Positions 8,047-16,065 of a stretch of DNA of 18,242 bases are shown here, piece after piece. The first letter of the stretch is position 1. Each line of letters opens with the position of its first letter. The stretch is from Atribacteria bacterium SCGC AAA255-N14 (GTDB lineage: Bacteria > Atribacterota > JS1 > SB-45 > 34-128), in NCBI GenBank assembly GCA_000405345.1, contig ASPC01000036.1, positions 1 to 18,242 on the forward strand, read 5' to 3'. The position numbers and the translations under genes are program-made. The notes under the pieces were generated by a model that was not told the origin of the DNA, searched no databases, and saw nothing but the letters and a program-made list of their open reading frames with translations.

Positions 8047-9096
8047 TCACTTGGCAAACAGCCTTAAAATATCCTTATAAGTGGCAATTACAAAAATAAT
8101 TATCATAAGAGATATTCCGATTAAATACATAAAGTTTATTTTTTCAGCTTCTAAGGGTTTGCCCCTTAATTTTTCTATAACTAAAATTATTATTTGACCG
8201 CCATCTAAAATGGGTATAGGAAGAAGATTAAATATTCCTATAAATATACTTAAAATTGCGGTAAAATATAGCAAGTTTACGAAACCTAATTTTGCTGCTT
8301 CTCCGGTCATTTGTGCTATACCTAAAGGTCCTGCTATTTCAAGAGGAACTTTTCCAGTAATCATTTCTATTATATTGGTAAATATTAGTTTTATAATATT
8401 GCCAGTTGCAATTAAGCCCTTGGAAAATGCTGAAAATATATTAATCTTTTCAACATATACTTCAAAGGTAATTCCGATTAGCCTTTTTTTATAATCATCG
8501 TCATATTTCGGAATTACAAAAACATCAATAATTTCCCCTTCCCTATCCAGGGTTATCTGTAATTCTTCTCCTGAACTTTTATTTATAGTATTTGCAATTT
8601 TATTAGGATCTTCCATTTCTATCGAATCAATCGCGATAATTTTATCTTCGGGAAGTATGCCCGCTTGTTCGGCAGGGCCATTTTCATCAACAGTCGATAC
8701 ATAATTGGTAACCACCGGAATCCCATTTACAAAAAATATAAGACTAAATATAACCACTGCAGTTGCAATATTCATAAAAGGTCCTAAGGCCACTATCAAA
8801 GCTCTAATCCCCAATGTTTTCTTGTCAAATCTTTGTTCTTCGGGCACTTCTTCTTTTGATGTTTCTTTAACATTTTCCTGCCCCATTTCCCCAGCCATTT
8901 TTACATAACCACCGAGAGGAATTAAGCAGATTAGGTATTCTGTTTGGTTTTTTGTAAACCCTAATATTCTTGGTCCGAAACCAAAGGAAAATTTATATAC
9001 TCTTACTCCGGATGCTTTTGCGGCAATAAAATGACCCAATTCATGAAAAAATATTAAAATACTAAAAACGAATATAAAGGAAATTATAGTAATCAT
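8047..9096 (-). CDS. rseP: site-2 zinc metalloprotease RseP (RIP protease)
   Basis: A membrane-embedded M50 metalloprotease that cleaves within membrane helices, for example anti-sigma factors and leftover signal peptides. The zinc motif HELGH is at residues 18-22 in the first membrane helix. A PDZ domain (about 125-205; GPAEQAGILPEDKII) follows the second helix. The third ligand motif NLLPIPILDGG (290-300) supplies the aspartate. About four membrane spans are visible and 349 residues is typical. GGAG is five bases before ATG 9096. Its place between dxr and ispG is a very common bacterial arrangement. The substrate cannot be told from this window, as no anti-sigma factor gene is nearby. Confidence 0.95.
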   Translation of the reverse strand: MITIISFIFVFSILIFFHELGHFIAAKASGVRVYKFSFGFGPRILGFTKNQTEYLICLIPLGGYVKMAGEMGQENVKETSKEEVPEEQRFDKKTLGIRALIVALGPFMNIATAVVIFSLIFFVNGIPVVTNYVSTVDENGPAEQAGILPEDKIIAIDSIEMEDPNKIANTINKSSGEELQITLDREGEIIDVFVIPKYDDDYKKRLIGITFEVYVEKINIFSAFSKGLIATGNIIKLIFTNIIEMITGKVPLEIAGPLGIAQMTGEAAKLGFVNLLYFTAILSIFIGIFNLLPIPILDGGQIIILVIEKLRGKPLEAEKINFMYLIGISLMIIIFVIATYKDILRLFAK

Positions 9097-9331
9097 TTTT
9101 ACTCCAATTTAAATTAGTCGTTAATGTACTAGTCGTTAGTGAATAGTGAATAGTCGTTAGCATTAAATACAAGATATACAATTAACCAATTCACTAATTG
9201 GTCAATTGTCCAATTAAAATACAGGATAAAAGATAATTTAATTAAACGACTTCTGTCATTCCCGTGGAAACGGGAATCTATCCTTTCTCTCATCTTTCGC
9301 TTCTAAATTCCCATTGAAATAGCAATACAAT
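9097..9331. repeat. repeat-rich gap between dxr and rseP
   Basis: This 235-base gap holds no gene. From 9115 to 9163 the unit GTCGTTAGTGAATAGT occurs in near-tandem, degraded form. From 9185 to 9214 CCAATT/AATTGG units form a small hairpin and repeat; the same units occur at 16035-16066. The palindrome at 9258-9277 is listed separately. Confidence 0.6.
9258..9277. repeat. palindromic unit ATTCCCGTGGAAACGGGAAT
   Basis: An eight-base perfect arm ATTCCCGT/ACGGGAAT encloses GGAA, preceded by TTCTGTC. It resembles the CATTCCCGC-GCGGGAATG class of dispersed palindromes seen in many unrelated bacterial genomes (family knowledge). Only one copy is present here. It is locally GC-rich in AT-rich DNA and could also act as a weak hairpin in the dxr-rseP transcript. 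Confidence 0.7.
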
Positions 9332-10498
9332 TTAGTTATTTTTTTTTAGACAGAAATTTAAAGCCCTTTCCCTGGCCCAGTAGTCAGCATCTAAAATATC
9401 GTTAATATTAGGATTATACTTTGCTTTATGCTCTTTCATTGTGTCTTGAATAATTTGAGGAATTGCTAAAAAACCTATTTGATTATTTAAAAAAGCATCA
9501 ACCGCAATTTCATTTGCGCCATTTAATACTGTAGGCATTGTTCCCCCAATCTCTAATGCCTGGTAGGCAAGTTTAATACAGGGGAATTTGCTAAAATTTG
9601 GTTTCTTAAAAGTTAATTGTCCTATTTTGGTTAATTCTAAGCGTGGAAAGTTATTAATAGTTCTAGTAGGATAAAATAAAGCGTACTGGATGGGAATCTT
9701 CATATCGTGTTCACCTATTTGAGCTAAAATAGTACCATCTGTAAATTGAACCATTGAGTGCACATAACTTTGGGGGTGAATTATTATTTCTATCTTATTA
9801 GCCGGTATATTAAAAAACCACTTTGCTTCAATCACTTCTAATCCTTTATTCATCAAGGTAGCCGAATCAATAGTGACCTTTTTCCCCATTTTCCAGGTGG
9901 GGTGATTCAGCGCGTCCTCAACTGTTACATTTTTTAGAGCAGCTTCGGTAAAATTATAGAGAGCACCCCCGGATGCCGTTAGTATAATTTTTTCAACACA
10001 ATCTTTTTTCTCATTCTTTAAACACTGTAAAATTGCACTATGTTCACTATCTATCGGTATAATTTTTGCATTTTTAGATAGTGCTTCCCTCACTAATAAT
10101 TCGCCGCCTACTACCATTGCTTCTTTGCTGGACAAAGCAACTCTTTTCCCCTTTTTCACTGCTTCAAAAGTAGGTATAAGAGATGCTATCCCGGTGATGG
10201 CAACTACAATAATATCGGCTTCTTCTAAGGTTGCTATATCTATTAATCCGTTAGTTCCCCATAATATTTCAATATTATTTTGTTTGTTTAAATTCTTTTT
10301 CAAATTCCTGGCAATAATTTCATTTTTAACTACTGCTATTTTAGGTTTATAAAAACTTATCTGCTCCTGAAGCAATTTTGTATTTTCCCAGCCGCTTAGA
10401 CCCACTACTTCAAATTCATTTAGATGTTGTTTTGTAACTTCCAGAGTTTGTTGCCCTACTGAACCCGTTGAACCTAATATAACTATTTTTTTCTTCAC
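9332..10498 (-). CDS. dxr: 1-deoxy-D-xylulose 5-phosphate reductoisomerase (DXR)
   Basis: DXR converts deoxyxylulose phosphate to methylerythritol phosphate with NADPH and a divalent metal. The N-terminal Rossmann motif GSTGSVGQQ, then SKEAMV, the metal and substrate motifs DSEHSAI and TASGGA, HPTWKMGKKVTIDSATLMNK, and HPQSYVHSMV all occur in order, with an intact C-terminal helical domain. The longest frame begins at a TTG (10519). I prefer GTG 10498: it has AAGG nine bases upstream and gives the usual start, (M)KKKIVILGSTGS, at 388 residues. The gene sits between cdsA and rseP, but a 300-bp repeat element separates it from cdsA, so transcription must either cross that element or begin in it. 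Confidence 0.96.
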   Translation of the reverse strand: MKKKIVILGSTGSVGQQTLEVTKQHLNEFEVVGLSGWENTKLLQEQISFYKPKIAVVKNEIIARNLKKNLNKQNNIEILWGTNGLIDIATLEEADIIVVAITGIASLIPTFEAVKKGKRVALSSKEAMVVGGELLVREALSKNAKIIPIDSEHSAILQCLKNEKKDCVEKIILTASGGALYNFTEAALKNVTVEDALNHPTWKMGKKVTIDSATLMNKGLEVIEAKWFFNIPANKIEIIIHPQSYVHSMVQFTDGTILAQIGEHDMKIPIQYALFYPTRTINNFPRLELTKIGQLTFKKPNFSKFPCIKLAYQALEIGGTMPTVLNGANEIAVDAFLNNQIGFLAIPQIIQDTMKEHKAKYNPNINDILDADYWARERALNFCLKKNN

Positions 10499-10532
10499 TA
10501 TTAAATCCCTTACTTTCAAAAATTTGTTCTTA

Positions 10533-10853
10533 GTGAATTAACCGTTAGTTTCAAATGTTATTTTTCAGTTTTCATTTATCATTATACAGCGAAAGGATTA
10601 AAGCTAAAAGCAAAAAAACATAATTTAAAATTAAAAACTTTTATCTCAGTATTTAATTTTAAGTTCTGTTTTTTGCTTCTTTAGTTTTTTATTTTTGTAA
10701 TATACATATAGATAAGAAAGGTGAAAATCAATATATAAAACTTTATATTCAAATTATAAATTTTGAGCTATAGCTTTACGTTTTGCGCTTTTCGTTTTTC
10801 GCTATAATTATTCACTAGATACGAATCAGGGTGCACCGAAAAAGGAAATCCCG
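10533..10853 (-). repeat. dispersed ~300-bp element, copy 2 (cdsA-dxr gap)
   Basis: Reading the minus strand, this copy aligns over its full length with 2231-2535: ATTTCCTTTTTCGG, CGAAAAACGAAAAGCGC, an ATTGATTTTCACCTTTC core, ACTGAGA, TTTTTTTGCTTTTAGC and the tail AAACTAACGG. Identity is uneven, highest in the core and ends. The copy fills nearly the whole 338-base gap between cdsA and dxr and lies in the same direction as the genes. No reading frame is conserved between the two copies. A structured RNA, a MITE-like element or a relic are all possible. Confidence 0.75.
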
Positions 10854-10857
10854 ACAA

Positions 10858-11673
10858 TCAAGCTAAAAGAATTATATAATAATAGAATACGGGGGCTGTA
10901 AATATTAAACTATCAAGACAGTCCAACATTCCCCCTTGACCAGGGATTAAAGTCCCTGAATCTTTAACTCCCGAACCTCTTTTCAATACTGATTCAAACA
11001 GATCACCAATTTGCCCTATTACTGCTATAATCAAACCGAGGGAAATTAATTCATTAAATGTTAAATTTAACCAATTATTTAAGGCAAATGTAGCAGCAAT
11101 ACTAAATATAATCCCACCGATTGATCCTTCAATAGTTTTTTTGGGGCTTATTTTAGGAAATATTTTATTTCTACCAAGATAACTACCTATAAGATAAGCT
11201 CCAATATCATTGGCCCAAGTAACAATTAACAGGGAAATGAGATAATAATTTCCATTGGGTAGGTCTTTTATTTTTATCATAAAGGATAACAAATATCCTA
11301 GATAAATGCTTCCAAAAATTGTAATGGATATCTCGGCTAATACCTTGGAAAAATCTTTTCTAAATAATTGTATAATAAAAGATAATATAATAAAAAAAGT
11401 AATAATTGTATTTTCAATATAGCAATTCAAACTATAAAGATCATATACTGATATAAAAATGAAGTATAATATTAGTATGGCGCCTAATATGTATGATGGT
11501 TTATATCCTTGTTTGCCAGCTATGCTATATAATTCCCTTAACCCCAATAAAGCTATTATTATAACAACGATAAAAAAAGGGAATCCTTCCCAAAATATTG
11601 TTAAAAAAGCTAAAAAAACCCCTATAATAGTTGTTGCAGTTCTCTTTATAAAATTATTATATTTTTCCTCCAT
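10858..11673 (-). CDS. cdsA: phosphatidate cytidylyltransferase (CDP-diacylglycerol synthase)
   Basis: CdsA joins CTP and phosphatidic acid to form CDP-diacylglycerol, the branch point of membrane phospholipid synthesis. The protein is an integral membrane enzyme with about eight hydrophobic segments in 271 residues. The C-terminal family signature is present: SPKKTIEGSIGG, then GDLFESVLKRGSGVKDSG and PGQGGMLDCLDS, which carries the catalytic acidic residues. Its ATG lies inside the end of uppS (17-base overlap), which points to translational coupling of the two membrane-carrier genes. The overlap and the uppS-cdsA-dxr-rseP-ispG order are widespread in bacteria. Confidence 0.96.
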   Translation of the reverse strand: MEEKYNNFIKRTATTIIGVFLAFLTIFWEGFPFFIVVIIIALLGLRELYSIAGKQGYKPSYILGAILILYFIFISVYDLYSLNCYIENTIITFFIILSFIIQLFRKDFSKVLAEISITIFGSIYLGYLLSFMIKIKDLPNGNYYLISLLIVTWANDIGAYLIGSYLGRNKIFPKISPKKTIEGSIGGIIFSIAATFALNNWLNLTFNELISLGLIIAVIGQIGDLFESVLKRGSGVKDSGTLIPGQGGMLDCLDSLIFTAPVFYYYIILLA

Positions 11674-12409
11674 ATTTTCTCACTCTTTTTTGGAAATTTC
11701 TTATTGCTTCTACTAAATTATTTTCGTCGAAGTCAGGCCAAAAAACAGGAGTTACCCAAAGTTCCGTGTAAGCAATCTGCCAGAGCATAAAATTGCTAAT
11801 TCTCATTTCGCCCGCTGTTCTAATTAGTAGATCGGGATCAGGAAGATTGTAGGTATACAAGTTATCTCTAATAATATTTTCATTAATTTCTTCAATACTT
11901 AATTTTTTATTATCTATTTTTAGTAATATAGATTTTAGTGCATCAACAATTTCAGTTCTTCCGCTATAGTTAATAGCAATATTTAAAATAAGTTTATTAT
12001 TCCTCTTGGTAGATTCATGCAATTCTTTCATTTTTTCAGTAAGTGAGTTAGGCAGATTATCTAATCTTCCTATAAAATTTATCTTTATATTATTTTTAAC
12101 TAAGTTCGCTTTTTCTCTGCTCAAAACTCTTTCGAATAATTTTATTAGATAGATTATTTCCTTCTTTGGACGTTTCCAATTTTCCGTAGAAAACGCAAAA
12201 ATGGTTAATATAGGAATATTAAAATCTAAGCAGTTAGTTATTACTCTTCTAACTGCTTTTGCGCCTTCCCTGTGCCCTGCACTTCGAGGTAATCCCCTTC
12301 TCTCTGCCCATCGCCCATTTCCATCCATTATTATTGCAAGGTGTTGAGGTAATTTATCTTTATCAAATAATTCATTTCTATTAATCTTAAAATTTCTAAT
12401 AATCATCAC
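11657..12409 (-). CDS. uppS: undecaprenyl diphosphate synthase (cis-prenyltransferase)
   Basis: UppS extends farnesyl diphosphate with isopentenyl units to the C55 carrier of cell-wall synthesis. The catalytic motif IIMDGNGRWA has the expected aspartate (D28), followed by SAGHREG, FAFSTENWKRP and, near the C-terminus, DLLIRTAGEMRISNFMLWQ and TELWVTPVFWPDF. All are diagnostic, and 250 residues is standard. GTG 12409 and ATG 12406 are both possible starts. The nearest ribosome-like sequence, AAGGGGG (12427-12421), lies rather far upstream and forms the 3' arm of the terminator that precedes the gene. The gene starts the lipid-carrier half of the cluster. Confidence 0.96.
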   Translation of the reverse strand: MMIIRNFKINRNELFDKDKLPQHLAIIMDGNGRWAERRGLPRSAGHREGAKAVRRVITNCLDFNIPILTIFAFSTENWKRPKKEIIYLIKLFERVLSREKANLVKNNIKINFIGRLDNLPNSLTEKMKELHESTKRNNKLILNIAINYSGRTEIVDALKSILLKIDNKKLSIEEINENIIRDNLYTYNLPDPDLLIRTAGEMRISNFMLWQIAYTELWVTPVFWPDFDENNLVEAIRNFQKRVRKYGGKI

Positions 12410-12413
12410 CTAT

Positions 12414-12480
12414 AAAAAAACCCCCTTAAATTATATTAATACAAAATAGTTTAATATAGATTAAAATGAGAAGGGGGTTT
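12414..12480 (-). terminator. rho-independent terminator after the ferredoxin gene
   Basis: On the minus strand AAACCCCCTT (12480-12471) pairs with AAGGGGGTTT (12427-12418), followed by a run of seven T residues to 12414. The 43-base loop can add an inner ATATTAA/TTAATAT pairing. It lies 10 bases after the ferredoxin stop and ends only five bases before uppS. The symmetrical A/T runs could also allow it to work in the other direction. Confidence 0.82.
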
Positions 12481-12489
12481 TATTATTTA

Positions 12490-12660
<171 letters not shown>

Positions 12661-12699
12661 TTAAAATCTCCTTTATTTTTATTTATTACAAAACAATTT

Positions 12700-13257
12700 C
12701 TATACTTCCATAATTTCTTTTTCTTTAAGCTCCAATAACTTATCAATATTTTCTACATACTCATCTGTTAACTCTTGAATTTTATTTTGATACTTTTTAC
12801 ATTCGTCTTCTGAAGTATTACCTTCTTTCTCATCTTTTTTTACTAAATCATTTGCTTCTCTTCTTATGTTTCTTATGCCTATTTTCCCATTTTCGGCTTC
12901 TTTCTTTACCAGTTTTACCAACTCTTTTCGTCTTTCCTCGTTTAGTGGTGGCACTGTAAGTCGAATAATATTACCATCGATCGATGGGGCTAATCCTAAA
13001 TCAGATTTCCATATAGCTTTTTCAATTTCAGAAATACAATTTTTATCCCAGGGCTGAATAACTATTAAATTCGCTTCTGGAATAGATATATTTGCTAATT
13101 GTTTAAGGGGAGTTAATGTACCATAATAGGATATTTTTATCCGGTCTACTAAGTTTGAAGAAGCCCTTCCTGTTCGTATGTGAGCAAATTCATCTCTTAA
13201 TGCTGTAATTGTTTTTTCCATTTTAACCCTTGTTTCATTTAATAAATCTGGCAGCAT
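12700..13257 (-). CDS. frr: ribosome recycling factor
   Basis: RRF splits the post-termination ribosome together with EF-G. The 185-residue protein has the expected two-domain pattern: helical RTGRASSNLVDRIKISYYG near residues 28-46, the inserted beta domain with TPLKQLANIS and VIQPWDK, and the final long helices (RKELVKLVKKEAE, VRNIRREAND-like IRNIRREAND). It begins two bases after pyrH stops, within the conserved rpsB-tsf-pyrH-frr block, so the four are almost certainly co-transcribed. Confidence 0.97.
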   Translation of the reverse strand: MLPDLLNETRVKMEKTITALRDEFAHIRTGRASSNLVDRIKISYYGTLTPLKQLANISIPEANLIVIQPWDKNCISEIEKAIWKSDLGLAPSIDGNIIRLTVPPLNEERRKELVKLVKKEAENGKIGIRNIRREANDLVKKDEKEGNTSEDECKKYQNKIQELTDEYVENIDKLLELKEKEIMEV

Positions 13258-13259
13258 AT

Positions 13260-13979
13260 TTATTCTCCCTTCACTATTGTTCCAATTTTTTCACCAAATA
13301 CAACCCTTCTAATATTTCCAACAGTATTAAGATTAAAAACGATTACCGGAATATTATTTTCCATACACAAAGAAATAGAGGTTGCGTCCATAACCTTTAA
13401 ACCTTTATTTAAAAACTCGAGAAAACCTAGATTTTTAAATTTCACTGCTTTTAAATTTTTTAAAGGATCGGATTCATATACGCCATCAACTTTTGTAGCT
13501 TTAAGAATTGCTTCCGTATTTAGCTCAATTGCTCTTAGGGCGGCAGCGGTATCTGTAGTAAAGTAGGGATTTCCCGTTCCAGCAGCTAAAATTACTATTC
13601 TGCCTTTTTCTAAATGTCTAATAGCCCTTCTTCTGATATATGGTTCGGCAATTGCTTTCATCTCAATTGCAGTTTGTACCCTTGTTTCAACATTTAATTT
13701 TTCTAAAGAATCTTGAAGTGCTAAAGCATTTATTATAGTTGCCAACATACCCATATAATCAGCCGAAACCCGATCTATACCTTTTTCGCTTCCCTCTTGA
13801 CCTCTAAAGATATTGCCTCCTCCAATCACTACCGCTATTTGCACTCCCAAATCTTTTATCTCGGTAATTTCTTTAGCAATAAAATTAATCTTTTGGATAT
13901 CAATGCCAAAGCCTTTTTTCCCGCATAATGATTCACCACCAAGTTTTAAGAGAATTCTTTTATATACAGGTTTTTTCAT
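13260..13979 (-). CDS. pyrH: uridylate kinase (UMP kinase)
   Basis: PyrH phosphorylates UMP to UDP; it is the hexameric bacterial amino-acid-kinase-fold enzyme. [11 protein letters not shown] near the start is the phosphate loop, [10 protein letters not shown] binds nucleotide, and the later [13 protein letters not shown] and [12 protein letters not shown] segments are family-specific. An in-frame ATG exists at 13997, but nothing like a ribosome site precedes it, while ATG 13979 has AAGG eight bases upstream and gives the standard [16 protein letters not shown] start (239 residues). It follows tsf after about 195 bases of repeat-like DNA and precedes frr by two bases. Confidence 0.96.
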   Translation of the reverse strand: MKKPVYKRILLKLGGESLCGKKGFGIDIQKINFIAKEITEIKDLGVQIAVVIGGGNIFRGQEGSEKGIDRVSADYMGMLATIINALALQDSLEKLNVETRVQTAIEMKAIAEPYIRRRAIRHLEKGRIVILAAGTGNPYFTTDTAAALRAIELNTEAILKATKVDGVYESDPLKNLKAVKFKNLGFLEFLNKGLKVMDATSISLCMENNIPVIVFNLNTVGNIRRVVFGEKIGTIVKGE

Positions 13980-13997
13980 TTTTTCATCCTTCACCAT

Positions 13998-14173
13998 ATT
14001 TTCGTATATAGTATATCGTATATCGTATTGCGTTCGGATCTCAATTTCGCTCCATCTTCTGGATTCTGAATTTCTATTTTCTTCACGAGAAACGGATTGT
14101 TCTGACTACTGGCTTCTTGCTCCTGAATTCTATCTTCTTTGCTATATGCTATATACTATATACGAGATACGAA
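13998..14173. repeat. repeat-like gap between tsf and pyrH
   Basis: This gap has no gene. It contains two stretches of ATATCGTAT/TATACGA-type units (14005-14027 and 14140-14172) that are partly inverted relative to each other. Between them lie two loose copies of a CTGAATTCT-like unit (near 14065 and 14132), with CTGGATTCTGAATTTCT and CTCCTGAATTCTATCTTCT. The style matches the tandem units at 1044-1073 and 15674-15711. Confidence 0.5.
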
Positions 14174-14773
14174 TTAGATTTCCTCGCCAAGTTGAAATCT
14201 GGCAAATCTTTTAATTACAATATTTTCACCCAATTTAGCAATTAACTCTAATACTAACTGATTAATATTCTTGCTGTTATCCTTAATAAATATTTGTTCC
14301 TTTAAACAGTTTTCCTTGAAATATTTTAACAATTTACCTTCTACAATTTTTTCAATAACCGGGGCGGGTTTTCCTGATTTTTCAACTTGCGCATAAAATA
14401 TTTCTTTTTCCTTTTCAATTATATCGTTGGGGACTTCTTCCCTGGTAATAAATTTAGGATTTGAAGCTGCGATTTGCATGGCGATATCTTTTACAAATTG
14501 TTTAAACTCCTCAGTATTAGCTACAAAATCTGTTTCACAATTTATCTCGACTAAAACCCCAATTTTGCCATATAAATGAATGTAGGATCCTACCGCTCCG
14601 TTTAACGCTTTCCTGTTAAGCTTAGATGAAGCTGTGTCCATTCCCTTTTTACGTAAATATTCAATTGCTTTTTCTGTGTCTCCATCGGCAGCTTTTAAAG
14701 CTTTCTTGCAATCCATCATTCCGGCACTTGTCTTTGTTCGTAATTCTTTAACCATCTGGGCACTAATGTTCAT
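14174..14773 (-). CDS. tsf: translation elongation factor Ts
   Basis: EF-Ts reloads EF-Tu with GTP. The N-terminal UBA-like region and diagnostic VKELRTKTSAGMMDCKKAL, ending in AIEYLRKKGM, are intact, as is the core motif ETDFVAN. The 199 residues correspond to the short form with one core subdomain repeat, known from several thermophiles and other non-proteobacteria. ATG 14773 has AAGGAG about six bases upstream. It begins 39 bases after rpsB ends. Confidence 0.97.
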   Translation of the reverse strand: MNISAQMVKELRTKTSAGMMDCKKALKAADGDTEKAIEYLRKKGMDTASSKLNRKALNGAVGSYIHLYGKIGVLVEINCETDFVANTEEFKQFVKDIAMQIAASNPKFITREEVPNDIIEKEKEIFYAQVEKSGKPAPVIEKIVEGKLLKYFKENCLKEQIFIKDNSKNINQLVLELIAKLGENIVIKRFARFQLGEEI

Positions 14774-14812
14774 TCTTATCTCCTTGCTTCGTCTAAATTG
14801 ATATTTTGTGTC

Positions 14813-15526
14813 CTAACTAACCAGTTTAACCTCTTTTTCAATGACTGACTTTTTTCCTTCAATAACTGCATCAGCTATAACTGAAGAAATTAATTTTACG
14901 GCTCTTATTGCATCATCATTCCCGGGAATCACAAAATCAATTTCTTCCGGGTTACAATTTGTATCCACAATGGCTACAATAGGAATAGAAAGTTTATTGG
15001 CTTCAGCAACTGCAATCTTCTCTTTTTTTGGGTCAGCTATGAATACAACATCTGGAATTTTCTGCATATTTTTTATTCCGGTTAACACTTTTTGAAGTTT
15101 CTCTTTTTCTCTCTTTAAGCTTATTACTTCTTTTTTGGGAAGAACTTCAAACATTTTAGTATTTTCCATTTCCTCCAATTCACAAAGCCTTTTTACCCTT
15201 TTTCTAATAGTACTGAAATTAGTTAATGTTCCGCCCAACCATCTATAATTTATATAAAACATACCGCATCTCTCAGCCTCATTTTTAATCGATTCCTGGG
15301 CTTGTTTTTTAGTTCCTACAAAAAGTATATTACCGCCATTACTAGATATTTCTCTTACAAAATCATAGGCCACCTGGACTAATTTTACAGTCTGTTGAAG
15401 GTCTATAATATATATATTATTTCTATCTGTAAAAATATAAGGTTTCATTCTAGGATCCCATCGGCGCATTTGATGGCCAAAATGTACACCTGCTTCTAGT
15501 AATTGTTTCATTGAAATTACACTCAT
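14813..15526 (-). CDS. rpsB: 30S ribosomal protein S2
   Basis: S2 belongs to the head/body junction of the small subunit and is needed for S1 binding where S1 exists. The start [19 protein letters not shown] and the motif [12 protein letters not shown], the GTKKQAQ segment, [11 protein letters not shown], and [19 protein letters not shown] are all diagnostic. The length of 237 residues is normal. GGAGG lies six bases before the ATG. It opens the rpsB-tsf-pyrH-frr-ferredoxin transcript, from the promoter at 15630-15658. Confidence 0.97.
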   Translation of the reverse strand: MSVISMKQLLEAGVHFGHQMRRWDPRMKPYIFTDRNNIYIIDLQQTVKLVQVAYDFVREISSNGGNILFVGTKKQAQESIKNEAERCGMFYINYRWLGGTLTNFSTIRKRVKRLCELEEMENTKMFEVLPKKEVISLKREKEKLQKVLTGIKNMQKIPDVVFIADPKKEKIAVAEANKLSIPIVAIVDTNCNPEEIDFVIPGNDDAIRAVKLISSVIADAVIEGKKSVIEKEVKLVS

Positions 15527-15582
15527 CTACTATCCTCCAATTTAATTTTTTTATTTATTTTTTCTTATGATTCCAAAATTGT

Positions 15583-15603
15583 CATAAGTCGTTATAACTT
15601 ATG
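15583..15603. promoter_or_regulatory. hairpin in the rpsB leader
   Basis: CATAAGT (15583-15589) and ACTTATG (15597-15603) form a perfect seven-base stem with a seven-base loop. It lies in the predicted rpsB 5' leader, about 55 bases upstream of the start codon. Ribosomal protein leaders often bind their own product, so this may be an S2 control site. It has no T run, so it is not a typical terminator. Confidence 0.5.
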
Positions 15604-15629
15604 AATAATAAGTGCATAAAATCAAAAAT

Positions 15630-15658
15630 AGTATAACATAGTTTATTTTCTAAATCAA
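15630..15658 (-). promoter_or_regulatory. sigma70-type promoter of the rpsB operon
   Basis: On the minus strand TTGATT (15658-15653) and TATACT (15635-15630) are 17 bases apart. Initiation near 15623 would give a leader of roughly 97 bases before rpsB. There is no gene in this gap to compete with the assignment. Confidence 0.68.
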
Positions 15659-15673
15659 GAATAATAAAAGAAA

Positions 15674-15711
15674 GTATCGAGTATATAGTATCGAGTATAT
15701 AGTATCGAGTA
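15674..15711. repeat. 14-bp tandem repeat upstream of rpsB promoter
   Basis: AGTATCGAGTATAT occurs nearly three times in tandem. It has the same period and a related unit to the array at 1044-1073. Confidence 0.85.
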
Positions 15712-15717
15712 TAAACT

Positions 15718-15992
15718 AGCGTATAGCGTTTAGCGTGGAGCGTATAGTTAGGAAAGAAGAAAAAAGACAGCAGACAGAAAAAAATAGTATTCCTCTTTCT
15801 AAATACCCCACTCTTGTAACTTGCAACCTGTATTTTTAACTAGATAACCAAGTGTATACACTAAAGCTATATAGGTTTTTAATTTTGAATTATGGCTTTG
15901 CTCTTTTAGCTTTTATTTTTTGTTTTATTACTACACGCTCTACGCTCTACGCTTGTTTTACTATACGCTCCACGCTGTACGCTCCACGCTAA
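15718..15992. repeat. inverted TAGCGT/ACGCTC arrays enclosing a partial element copy
   Basis: The 402-base region between the rpsB promoter and hslU holds no gene. AGCGTGGAGCGTATAGT (15732-15748) is the exact reverse complement of 15960-15976. The wider arrays (15718-15748; 15933-15992) are built from repeated TAGCGT- or ACGCTC-type units. Between the arms, 15876-15925 resembles the right end of the 300-bp element (TTTTGAATTATGG followed by a GCTTTTA tract). After the right arm come ACTAACGACT and CAATTGGTC-type units, up to the hslU stop. Confidence 0.7.
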
Positions 15993-16065
15993 TTTTGCTC
16001 TACGCTAGTTATATTCACTAACGACTGATTTAATCGGTCAATTGGCAAATCGGTGAATTGGTCAA

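Noticed and set aside
9258..9277. Rho-independent terminator between dxr and rseP
   Set aside because: The stem is short and no T run follows on either strand. A dispersed palindromic repeat explains it better.
15674..15711. CRISPR array
   Set aside because: Units are 14 bp in direct contact with no unique spacers, and there are no cas genes.
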